From contig OZ022341.1 in NCBI GenBank assembly GCA_963989245.1, positions 64,156,729 through 64,220,728 of the forward strand: a DNA stretch of 64,000 nucleotides, in the 5' to 3' direction. Shown here one piece after another: positions 1-9,398 of this stretch (position 1 is its first letter; each line of letters opens with the position of its first letter). The notes below the pieces were generated by a model. It did no database searches. It was given only the letters and a program-made list of their open reading frames with translations, and had not been told where the DNA came from. The stretch is from Nansenia antarctica. Taxonomy: Eukaryota; Chordata; Actinopteri; Argentiniformes; Microstomatidae. The translations under genes and the position numbers were made by a program.

Positions 1-30
1 AAAACAATAAAATGTCATCAATGTATCTGC
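1..30 (-). pseudogene. Penelope-like RT fragment, left arm
   Basis: Read on the minus strand this short piece encodes GRYIDDILLF, the catalytic YIDD box of a reverse transcriptase of Penelope-like type. The longer mirror copy at 63853-64000 makes the assignment. It is joined directly to the gag-like fragment next to it, overlaps its stop codon in another frame, and is cut by the window edge. Too short to judge alone. Confidence 0.5.
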
Positions 31-146
31 CATGCATGTTCGGGGCCGAGGCAGACGTGGCAGTAGTCGTGCTTGTCCTCCGCTGCTTGGAAGTCGCAGC
101 GGCAGGCGTCCCGGAGGAACTTCTTCATAGGCGGCGGACGATCCAT
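18..146 (-). pseudogene. DIRS-like gag N-terminal fragment, left arm
   Basis: A 42-codon reading frame starting MDRPPPMKKFLRDACRCDF and containing CHVCLGPEHA. This C-x-x-C-L-G-x-x-H-A signature is common at the start of the gag-like protein of DIRS/Ngaro-type tyrosine-recombinase retroelements in fish. The frame closes at the join with the Penelope-like sequence, so only the N-terminus survives. No recombinase or RT of DIRS type is in the window. The mirror copy is 63738-63866. The family call is from motif memory and moderately sure. Confidence 0.5.
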
Positions 147-378
147 ATCTTGAAGGGAAAAGTCTGGCGGGTTCTCCAGTCTCAGTAGTCGTCCTTCTCA
201 GTCTCAGATATAAACCCGTGCTGAAATTTGTGGGATAATGAGGGATCGAAGGACGCCCCTTTATATAGCACCCCAGGGCGGGCGCAGGCATTGAAAAATT
301 CAGTCATTGGCTACTTTAGGTAGCGGGGTAAACCAATAGGAGCAGAGCTCCCCTATGGGGCGGAGCTCCACGATATAG
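147..378 (-). promoter_or_regulatory. DIRS-like element 5' end with TATA box
   Basis: GC-rich leader just upstream of the gag-like ATG. It holds a TATATAAA box at 260-267 (minus strand), about 115 bp before the ATG, and an inverted CCAAT-type box (ATTGG, 334-338). It begins abruptly inside the SUN-like copy A at about 378, where the protein reads AGAF in the intact copy, so it marks an insertion point. The mirror copy is 63508-63737. Confidence 0.55.
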
Positions 379-824
379 AACGCACCAGCATAAGAGCAGA
401 TCACATCCATTGTGCCCCTCTGTGTTGCTGCCTGAGATGAGGCCAAGCCACAGCTGGCAGTGGTAGTCCTGGCACTCTGGGAGCCATCAGAGGAAGTGTA
501 CCCAGAGGTGTCAGTGCTACTCTGGCTTTGGGATCGGTGGCTTGACTGACTGGAGAGGCCCTCACTGGACGTGTGCAGGCTTGGGGGAGGAAGACTCACC
601 CTGGGGGGCACGGCTGGGGCCAGACTCACCCTGGGGGGCACAGCCAGGGCTGGGGCCAGAACAGTAGCAGGTGCTGGGGTCATACTGGAGGGGGCCACTG
701 CCTGTCTCTTCTTCCTCTGTGTCTCTTTGTATCTCACAGGGCTCTCTTTGTAAGAGAGCACGCTGCCGTTACCGTCTTCGTCCGTCTGGTAGTACCCACT
801 CAAGCGAGGACTACGGCATAACAT
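300..824 (-). pseudogene. SUN-domain-like protein, copy A (left arm), 3' replaced
   Basis: Start chosen at 824 because MLCRSPRLSGYYQTDEDG matches the style of the SUN2 N-terminus (basic RRSxRL, then an acidic DxDG stretch, then a SPxR box). The rest is low complexity: proline-rich PPRVSL repeats and a Ser/Thr-rich TSGYTSSDG segment. SUN proteins sit in the inner nuclear membrane with this part in the nucleoplasm and a C-terminal SUN domain in the lumen that binds KASH partners. Here the gene is interrupted at about 378 by a DIRS-like promoter, so the frame runs on into 26 foreign codons and stops at 300. The transmembrane helix seen in copy B is lost. It is the mirror of 63060-63584. SUN family assignment is inference from motif shape. 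Confidence 0.5.
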
Positions 825-1213
825 GACTGTTGACCCGAAATCCGTTGGAGGAATGAGAATAATCTGACCCATTTGTTCTTCAAACAAAAACAACTTAGTT
901 GCACAACACTGAACAACACTGAACAACAACAACAACAGCCTGGCGCATCATTCGACTGATGCTTACTGTTATGTTTGGAGTAAGGATCACACAACACACA
1001 ACTGCATAGCGTCACCGTGTTCTTTACTTGACAAATCAACCACAGACAGGAGCAATACATCACAGATATAGGCACATCACTTAGGCTTCACATCACGATC
1101 CAAGAGCAATCGATCATACATGAAACACAATAGTGACAAGAAATCAAACCCCGAGTATCCCCAATTAACCCTATGTGTGGACACAACACTTACTTTTCTG
1201 ACAATTAAATCGG
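825..1213 (-). other. Spacer between the two SUN-like copies, left arm
   Basis: Non-coding stretch between copy B and copy A. It contains the 3' flank of copy B, a short (GTT)n tract on the minus strand at 916-938, and the presumed 5' UTR of copy A. It is mirrored almost base for base at 62662-63059, where the GTT tract is longer. Open frames here are short and have no recognisable domain. Confidence 0.6.
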
Positions 1214-1760
1214 TTAAACAATGAATGAAGTTTGCCTTTCCATTTCCTTGGAAGGCAGGGTGATGACAAACGTGCTGGGGTTCTGAGTCTGGATGGTCAA
1301 TAGAGGAAACAAGCACCAAAAGCCGAAAGTCAAGAGGAGAAGTAGAAGTAGAAGCAGGATGGCCTTCCTCACACCAATGTTGAAGAACGCACCAGCATAT
1401 GAGCAGATCACATCCATTGTGCCCCTCTGTGTTGCTGCCTGAGATGAGGCCAAGCCACAGCTGGCAGTGGTAGTCCTGGCACTCGGAGCCATCAGAGGAA
1501 GTGTACCCAGAGGTGTCAGTGCTACTCTGGCTTTGGGATCGGTGGCTTGACTGACTGGAGAGGCCCTCACTGGACGTGTGCAGGCTTGGGGGAGGAAGAC
1601 TCACCCTGGGGGGCACGGCTGGGGCCAGACTCACCCTGGGGGGCACGGCCGGGGCTGGGGCCAGAACAGTAGCAGGTGCTGGGGTCATACTGGAGGGGGC
1701 CACTGCCTGTCACTTCTTCCTCTGTGTCTCTTTGTATCTCACAGGGCTCTCTTTGTAAGA
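1214..1760 (-). pseudogene. SUN-domain-like protein, copy B (left arm), 5' truncated
   Basis: Second head-to-tail copy of the SUN-like gene. It starts at ESPVRYKE, lacking the first 30 or so residues. It carries a nonsense change in the basic KETQRKK run and a 2-bp deletion near 1482 that shifts the frame after TSSDG. Downstream it encodes what copy A has lost: CSYAGAFFNIGVRKA, a leucine-rich transmembrane helix (nine consecutive Leu), then GFWCLFPLL and a short tail ending FIV at 1214. No SUN domain follows, so the unit encodes at most a nucleoplasmic N-terminus plus one membrane helix. The pyrimidine-rich run just upstream (1761-1780) could be an old splice acceptor. Confidence 0.5.
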
Positions 1761-2333
1761 AAGGAAAGGGAAAGGAGTTGGATTAGTCATCTACCCATAA
1801 CCTGTAGCCTCGTCTATTCTGTGAGCCACAAGCCCCTGTACCTGAGTCCACGGCAGCTACCGGCTAGTCCGCTGTATTGGCGCCCCGCAAGTCAGGCTAG
1901 ACCTGTAGCAAAGTACAATAGTTAATATCCTCTTAACGGCACTTCTCAGCATGTACAAAAACAATAACCAGTAGCTGTATACGCACCCTCACGTCTCCCT
2001 TACTAGCAAGCTAGCACCACTCGGCAACCACTCCGATCTACACCACCTGCGTAAACAACGTAATGAGAGGGGACAACAAACGATGAACGGCTAACCCGGT
2101 TAGTGTGTTTACAAGCAGATTTACCCTCAGGACTTCAGAGCTCCGGATGTGACAAGCTAACTCTCAGACGGATATGCCCACAGTGCGTGTTCCTGGTTCT
2201 TAAAGGCCCATATCCGCCCCCACTTCCCCTCTAAAGTCCCGCCTTGAAAGAAACTAATTGGCTGCAGGTGGTACCTGTTACAATATGAACTATATATACA
2301 ATCCTACATTTCTGGGTCACAAACAGCATTCTA
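1761..2333. other. No gene seen
   Basis: About 570 bp between the left arm and the Harbinger transposase. I see no coding frame with a recognisable motif, no RNA gene and no clear terminal repeat. It probably includes the 3' non-coding end of the Harbinger element, but I could not fix its terminal inverted repeat by eye. Confidence 0.5.
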
Positions 2334-3927
2334 CTATGGTGCTTGCACATGGCCCGAAACCAAGGCAGGCAATCTGTCCCTTGTAGCATTCCCTGATGTC
2401 TCGTTAGCTGCTAGGGGCTCACCGGGAGGTTGGGGGTCAAACATGTCCTGTGCATCTGGATCTAGCTCCAGCATGTCCCCATTATCGAGACACACATTGT
2501 GCAAAAAGGCACAGGACGCAACAACCACAGGTGCAAATGTGGGTTTAACCTCCAAGGCTTTGAACAGGATAGATCTCCATCTTGTCTTCATCATTCCAAA
2601 AGCCCTTTCTATGATGCTGCGGCCTCTGGAATGAGAATAATTGAAGCGCCCCTGTATTTCTCCATTAATGGGTTCCTTGTACGGTGTGATCAGGCTGATT
2701 TGTGTGTCCAAACAGGGATAGCCACCATCACCCAGAAGCATGTAACCCCTGGGAGGGTACTGTCTGGTCCTGTAAAATGTACTGTTCTTCATGATGCGCG
2801 TGTCATGAACCGACCCCGGGTAGCCTACAAAGATGTCAAGGAATTTCCCATTCGAATCACAAATTGCCTGCATGCTTATAGAAAAGAATCCTTTATAATT
2901 CAAATAGTCAATTCGGTGTAGTAGAGGGGGTTTGATCCTGATATGGCAGCCATCAATTGCACCCACAACATTGTTGAAGGCAGGGCTTCCTGATAGCAGG
3001 GCAAATCCTTGCCCAACAGCATGAAGCTCTCCTGCCTGTGGGAGATAGATGGCTCGCTTGAGGTTGTTCCAAACATGTTGTGCAACTCTGTGGATGACGC
3101 AGTGGATTGTGGATTTTGGAACATTGAACACACTGCATACAACCCGATAGGACAGTCCATGAGCCAGCCAGTACACATAAATAAGGACTTCCGTCTGATT
3201 TCCCCAGCCATGATCCTGTTCTCTCTGTAGGAGCCTCTGCAGACCATGCATGGCTCTTCTGCTGAGGCGGTAGTCCTGTGTCAGCTCGGCCTCTACATTA
3301 AACCACACACGCAGGATGGGCTGGTGGTGATTCAACGTGCAGTATTTCATAGGATGACCAGTCTGTAAAAGGAAATACGTTCACATCTTTTAGTCTGAAT
3401 AGGAAGGAATTTACTGCGGGACATTTCGCCATTCCCCATCCCCCAAGGAATTTCTCCACGCATATGGAACAAACACTTTAATAGCACGATAGCATTAATT
3501 ACCACGTAATTACGCCGTGTACGGATTGTACTGCACACAGATTATCACACAATCAACACACAAATCAATAATACAAAAAGTAAAAGGTTGGTTACTCGTT
3601 GAGGCATGTTGTGTTGCTTGGTTAAAAACGTTTTGCAGTCAATCGTAAGTAAATCTTTGTTTATATAGCACCTTTCATAAAATAAATGCAGCTCAGTGCT
3701 TTACAACAGGAACAATAACATATATAAAAACATATACATGCATAGAATGAATATAAAAGCAGGGGGGAAAAGTAAAAAGAAACGGTAAAGATCGTACATA
3801 CCCAACGCTGTTCCATCAGTATTCTCGTGCGTCGAAGACGTCTTGCTCTTCCATGATTTCTCATAAACAGTTGAAAAAATATGCTTAGTGCACACGCAAC
3901 AGAAGTAAGTTCAGCTGAAGAAAGCAT
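2334..3927 (-). CDS. PIF/Harbinger transposase (HARBI1-type), two exons
   Basis: DNA transposase of the PIF/Harbinger superfamily. Exon 1 is 3802-3927 (42 codons, basic segment RNHGRARRLRRTRIL). A GTATGT donor follows, and the intron ends at TTTTACAG before exon 2 (3362-2334). The join is phase 0 and gives about 384 residues, close to the family norm. The catalytic DDE triad is visible: D in GAIDGCHIRIK, D in LLGDGGYP and E in IIERAFGMMKTRW. FLHN, typical of the C-terminal part, follows. No stop or frameshift was found, so it may be intact, though the Myb-like partner protein these elements need is not in the window. A decayed sister copy lies just upstream (4006-4789). Confidence 0.85.
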
Positions 3928-4005
3928 TGTGAGGTGTGAATTTGCAAAAACGTTTAAAAACGACCAGTTGGTTCCGTCTGATGATAAATAACACGTCAGT
4001 TGAAA

Positions 4006-4789
4006 TTATCCACTACCCAACAATAGAGGGTTTGTTTTCATCACAGTAAATATTGGACCTGAGCAAAACCGATAGGACAGTCCATAAGCCAGCCAGTACA
4101 CATAAATGAGGACTTCCATCTGATTTCCCCAGCCATGATCCTGTTCCCTCTGTAGGAGCCTCTGCAGACCATGCATGGCTCTTCTGCTGAGGCGGTAGTC
4201 CTGTCTCAGCTCAGCCTCTACATTAAACCATAAAAGCAGGATGGGCAGGTCCTGACTCAGCTTGCAGTATCTCATAGGATGACCAGTCTGTAAAAGGAAA
4301 TACGTTCACATTCCTTAGTCTGAATAGGAAATATTTTACTGCAGGACATTTCTCCATTCCCCATCCCCCAAGCAATGTCCCCATCCCCCAAGCAATGTCC
4401 CCATCCACCAATCAATGTCCCCATCCCCCAAGCCATTTCCCCCCAAACACGTTAATAGCACGATATCATTAATTACCACGTAATTACGCCATGTACGCAT
4501 TGTAGATCATCAGATCATCACACAAATCAATAATACAAAAAGTAAAAGGTCGGTTACTCGTTGAGACAACATTTACATGAATAACCACTATACTAGCATG
4601 TTGTGTTGCTTGGTTAAAAACTTTTTTGTAGTCTATCGTACATACCAAAAACTGTCCCATCAGTCCCATCAGTATTCTGGCGCGTCGAAGACGTCTTGCT
4701 CTTCCATGATTTCTCAGGTGTGTTGATAATAAACGAAAATAGATGCTTATAGCACACGCAACAGAAATAAACACAGCTGAAGAAGGCAT
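4006..4789 (-). pseudogene. PIF/Harbinger transposase, truncated second copy
   Basis: Sister of the transposase at 2334-3927. Exon 1 is 4646-4789 (48 codons, same RNHGRARRLRRARIL block) with a GTATGT donor. Exon 2 begins at 4287 after TTTTTACAG and follows the family as far as WLAYGLSYR. It then runs into unrelated sequence ending at 4006, so the entire DDE core is missing. A 3' deletion rather than a 5' one is evident because both exon borders are kept. It could be a non-autonomous relic mobilised by the neighbouring intact copy. Confidence 0.75.
4363..4440. repeat. Short minisatellite in Harbinger intron
   Basis: Four imperfect copies of an 18-19 bp unit (ccccatcccccaagcaatgt) lie in the intron of the truncated Harbinger copy. 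The same position in the intact copy (about 3430-3455) has a single unit, so the repeat grew after the two copies separated. Confidence 0.8.
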
Positions 4790-4870
4790 TGCGAGATGTG
4801 AGAATTCGCCGGCAACATAACGCGTCACCCGTACCGCGTCTAAACCACTGTTGATGACGTAGGCGCCGTG

Positions 4871-5006
4871 AAGGGCTGTCCTAATTCATAGGGCTTAGAT
4901 TTCAAGGGGTATGGCTTGTGACTCTGTTCGAAGGCCTTGGCTTCGAATCGAGTCACACTCGAAAACGAGCCATAGGGGTAGAAAAGGGAATTGGGATTGG
5001 CCCTTA
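4871..5006. mobile_element. Fold-back MITE with AAGGGC...AATTC termini
   Basis: About 136 bp with imperfect terminal inverted repeats (AAGGGCTGTCCTAATTC at the left, the complement of AAGGGCCAATCCCAATTC at the right). An inner inverted pair (ggggtatggct / agccatagggg) would fold it into a long hairpin. Fish genomes carry many such small elements. The superfamily is not clear from the ends, and I could not see a convincing target duplication. Confidence 0.55.
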
Positions 5007-5754
5007 ACCTACCAATTTAAATGTTTTCAGTTCAGTAGTTAACTTACCAGGAACAAAACCTTCATATGTTCTTTTGATCTTCTTCCTCTTAGATGGAATT
5101 TCTTTGTCTTTTGGCCCCCGAGTCAAGTACACCAACATCCGTTTTACAACTCCCAAGCAGACCATGGCCCAATCCCGATTCACCACTCTGGCTCCGTTTT
5201 CAACCCTAATCTCCCTTTTGCGCGTTCACGTGTAGCCGTAGTGGCGTCCCAATTCATTACTCATTTAGGGTTAGGGTTAGGGTTTTCCATGGCTCCAAAC
5301 GGAGAAAATATTGACCCTCGTTCGATTCGGAGCCATGAGACTCCCTTCCGGCATGCATTGCGAAACATGGTCGATCTTTGTATATATGACGGTAGAAGAA
5401 TTGCAACAGCGCCACCTGCTGTATTGGAATAATAGCGCAAACAAACGTGGAAAGATCTCTGACGAACTATTAGATTCACTTTTATTCAACTATATACAAC
5501 AAAAAGCAGTTTAGTATTCAACCAGAAGTGCAGTACTGATATTACATGCATGTTTCATTTACATTTTCACAACTACACGTTCGCTCATATGTGGGGGACG
5601 TACCGGTCCAATCAAGAACGGCTATATTCAGTGGAAATAAGGGCCAGACGGACGGACCTTATTTCGCTGTAAAAAAGACGTCCACAGACGTCTGGTGCGC
5701 ACTGGGTAGCTAGCTATCATAGCTCAGCTCATTAACCATAATGGCTTGTGAATA
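5007..5754. other. No assignable gene
   Basis: Contains GGCCCAATCCCGATTC (5168) and GGCGTCCCAATTCATT (5245), which resemble the ends of the neighbouring MITE and suggest a second degraded element. A telomere-like run of TTAGGG units lies at 5266-5284. A short open frame (5311-5514, with MTVEELQQRHLLYWNNSANK) looks protein-like but I do not recognise it. The rest is unremarkable. Confidence 0.4.
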
Positions 5755-5910
5755 CGTAAATAGTTCGTTTGTAAACCTGGTCAGCCTATTTTTAATTAAT
5801 TTAGCCTTTCAGAATTGCATATTGTGCAAATTAGTTGATTACATCATCTAGCTACTTTTGGGAGAGCCAACAGCTACTTCCATTACAGAGGAGTTAGCAA
5901 CGCTGATCAC
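5755..5910 (-). repeat. Fragment of the GTTGCCAAC-terminated DNA element, inverted
   Basis: Reverse complement of the left end of the element found after each array copy (for example 15954-16115 and 35019-35170). It runs from the intact-looking terminus near 5905 (gagttagcaacgctg) back to about 5755. A further short piece of the same family lies at 6205-6300. Both are dead fragments. They show that the family was already present outside the array. Confidence 0.7.
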
Positions 5911-6337
5911 AAGACAAATTTAGGAAGGGGATAGAAACCCACAAGCTCATGAGGGAAAAAGAGTTGGTAGCAGTCTGACATGGAGCAGTAGCGTAGGCAG
6001 AAATGTACTTTAGGGTGGGCCAGCTTTTTTAATTTTTATGTTTCAGTTCATCTTCATGGTCCTACTCTTGTTTGCATCAATCAAACACGTTTCCAATGCG
6101 ATGTATATCAGAGGACACCCCGCACACATTGATTTACAGTTGATCAAGTACAGTAGCCTACATCAGTGTGCAAGCACACTAATGAAAGGGTGCTGGTGGA
6201 GAGAGCGCTGGAGCAGTGTTGCCAACTTGATGAATACATCTTCTAACTACTTTTGGGAGAGCCAACAGCTACTTCCATCACAGAGGAGTTGGCAACTCTG
6301 ACCTGGAGACTGGAGCCTCTTTTAAGCAATCACAAGG

Positions 6338-6841
6338 AGTGTTAGAGTAGACATGGAGGCCCTGCACAGACCTACCCATAGCTCCCAAGGCAGGAGCAGA
6401 TCTGACAGGACTGGATAGGCATAAGCTAGGCCGTGTCCAGAAACATAGGCCCCTACTCCCCAGAGTTGTATAGATCTGAAAGGACTGGATAAAGGTCTAA
6501 ACAAGGTGTCTAGGAGATTCCACCTATTCTGTCATAGGGCATGTTTTAGTAACCAACATCTTGTTTTATAGCTTATCCCAACGCTAATGCTAGCCCTCTA
6601 CTACTCATTGTTGTGTTTGATCACTTGGTAGTGATGTAATTTTCTTTGTTAGACTAGCTGTGAAAAAGGAAATGACAGTCCTGCTTTATCAGATTCAGAT
6701 TAGCTTCAGAGCAAAACGCAAATACCCAAACACCATCATGTTCTACCAGCTTAACCTCCATCTAGACCTCTTACTCTTACCTACTAACCCTAACCCAGTA
6801 CCAAGGGCCGTATAAGTAAAGTATTGATGTTATTCCTCCAG
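6338..6841. other. Upstream flank of array copy 1
   Basis: Begins with gttagagtagacatggagg, the sequence that recurs about 560-700 bp upstream of copies 3-5 (38520, 50880, 58630). It runs without a recognisable exon to the first splice acceptor. It contains one unit of the 48-bp minisatellite with AACCCTAACCC (6785-6812). No promoter element could be assigned. The exon encoding the start of FSIP2 is not here. Confidence 0.6.
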
Positions 6842-9398
6842 TTGTTTCAGCCAACAACTGTCTTCAGCCTCAATGACCCCAAGTGTCACATTATGAGGTC
6901 TGATTACCACAGCTTGCATGACCCAAACCTCAAAGAGTATCACCACCAGAAGGACAGGCATGACAAGCTGAAGAAGCAGAACTTCATCACGCAAGATGAC
7001 AATGTAAGTGTGACGTTTGTTACGCCTTACCGTTGTGAGGTGAATCTGAACTTAATGATGTCAGAAGTGATTGAGGTGACAGGATACACTTTAATCAGAC
7101 CATATTCACTTCTCACACACTGTGGTCTCTTCCCAAGGTTGTCTGCTCAGTGAAGGAGTACAACACCTTCAACGAGTACCTGGACACCGTTAAAACGGAC
7201 AAAACACAGATGGTAATGTTCTAAAAGAAACATTTTTTTAAGATCACACATGAAGTAATTAGAACATATTCGTACATATCGTTTTAAAATATGCAAATGC
7301 AGTATAGTAGTGTGTTCTTTATCATATTCCAGTGGGGACACATGAAGGATCTGGTGAAGCTGCAAGAGGAAGGCCAGGCTGCTGAGAACTTCACTCTGGC
7401 CGACATGACTGACTTCCTGTTGGAGAAGGGAGAGAAGAGCCTGAAGCAGCTCCAGTCAGCCAGTGACTCCAGGTGGGCAGATTGTACATCTGTGACGTCA
7501 CATTCCAGCTGGGTTGGATGATGAAAACATGGATAGAATCTTTTTAGCCACATAAAAAAAGTATTTCAAAATGTTCAGTAAATGATTTGTTGAATTCAGT
7601 GCAAGGGACAGAGAGGGACAGAGAGATGGCCTGCAGACTGCATCAGGTGTCCCACAGAGAGAGGATGTTACCCAGCTGGTAGGGAGTCAAGGAGAATGAA
7701 CACTGTCAGAGAGTTGTTAATTAGAGTTGTTAATTAGAGTGTCAGTGACAAAAATAATTAGTTGATAAGGACATGAAAATGACAGTTCCTCTTCTGCAAT
7801 GTGTTTGTGACCGTGTGGTATTTAAACTCCTGTTCTGATCCAATGCAACGTAAGGCGCGAACTCGGCTCCAACTGATAGAAAAGGAGGTAAAGCAGGAGG
7901 TCAACAAGGCCAAGTACCAGAAGGAGGCCAGAGACCAGCGGGATAGCAAGGTCAAATGTTTTACACTTTTACACTTTACAAAGCTCCCAAACACAAACAG
8001 CACTGTCCAGTTTCAATAATTCAGAGATGTATGGAATGATGTAACCAACACGTCTGTTTTAAGCCATGGAAGCTGTACAAATGTCAACGTTTTACCCTAG
8101 AAATTGACAACAAAGCCTTAGCATCTTTGTACTTGTCCCAAGAAGGATGATTGAATTGACAATCCAAATCAATAACCTTGTTTTTACCTTGGACATATCC
8201 AAATAATGTTCCTCCTCACAGAAAAGGAATCAGTACCAATATGGACCCTTTCAGCAGAGGAAAGTGCAGGAGATGCAAAACAGCATCAAGGAGTATAAGA
8301 GGATGACAGAGGCCTGTCGCCGTGGGAACAGGCTCCTGGACAAAATATGTAAAACGCCACAACTTGGTAAGATTTCACATGAAGTCATGGGATTTGGGCT
8401 TGAAAGTTTAAAATACAACGTGAAATCAACATGTAAAACCAAATCACATCAATGACCTATAATCTTTGATTTGTGTTTGAATTGAAGCCCCTGTTCATCA
8501 GACCGCTCCTCCAGCTCCTCAGCCAGAGGCAGGTAAGTCGTCAACAAGCTTAGACAGCTGAGGGCAGTTGTCAGGTGCGCTGTCCTGGACCACATGGGCA
8601 CGACGGGTGTCAGGAAGCAGCTCGCCAAGGCGGTCAAGGCTGAGCTGAAACCGGCGGCACAGCGGGCTGGCAGTGCCAGAATCGCCTCCGGCATGTTGAG
8701 GTGCGTTTCTCGGGTTGTGAACCCGTTCCGACCCAGCGAGGAGCCGGTGGTCAGGCTCCTTGGGGGGAGTCGAGATGACGAACAATCAGAGGAGCTGAAC
8801 GCTGGAAACCTCGAAACAGGATTGTGATCGCGTTCGTCGCAAGTGTTCTGGAGGAGGTGAAGGAGCAAGTCACCGTCTGGATGTACCAGGTCCGCCCTCC
8901 AGCTGTTAGAGTTGCCTCTGCGAAGGCCAGTCAAACAGCCTTGGACGTGGTGACCAGTATCCTGGAGGGGGTGAAGGACCATGTGACCCAGGGTGACATC
9001 GGACTTGGAGAGGGGACTCCAGTGCCGTCTGTCAGCCAATCAGAGGAGGCCAGGCTCCAGCCGGAGCTAGACGACGCACATCCAGGGACCTGGATGCCGT
9101 CCCATAAGATGGACGACATCGTGGCAGGCTTCATGGACACGGTGTTCAACAACACACTGGACCAGGACCTCGTTGCCTCTTCAAAGGCCAGTCAAACAGC
9201 CTTGGATGTGGTGACCAGTGTTCTGGAAAGGGTGAAGGACGATGTGAACCAGGGTGACATCGGACTTGGAGAGGGAACTCCAGTGCCGTCTGTCAGCCAT
9301 CTGTCAGAGGAGCTAGACGACAGACATCCAGGGACCTGGATGCCGTCCCAGAAGATGGACGACATCGTGGCAGGCTTCATGGAGACGGTGTTCGACAA

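Noticed and set aside
2499..3247. Plus- and minus-strand frames overlapping the Harbinger transposase
   Set aside because: Shadow frames of the DDE transposase; no independent motifs.
5266..5284. TTAGGG run as a telomere remnant
   Set aside because: Only about three units, in an ordinary context; too short to claim an interstitial telomere.
7147..7553. Minus-strand frames over array exons (repeated in each copy)
   Set aside because: Antisense shadows of spliced exons. They recur only because the array is repeated.
8594..8827. Reading exon 8 through as one unspliced frame to the TGA at 8825
   Set aside because: Open in copy 1, but a phase-matched GTGCGT donor (8701) and CAG acceptor (8819) join it to the long last exon. 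The read-through version is kept only as an alternative.
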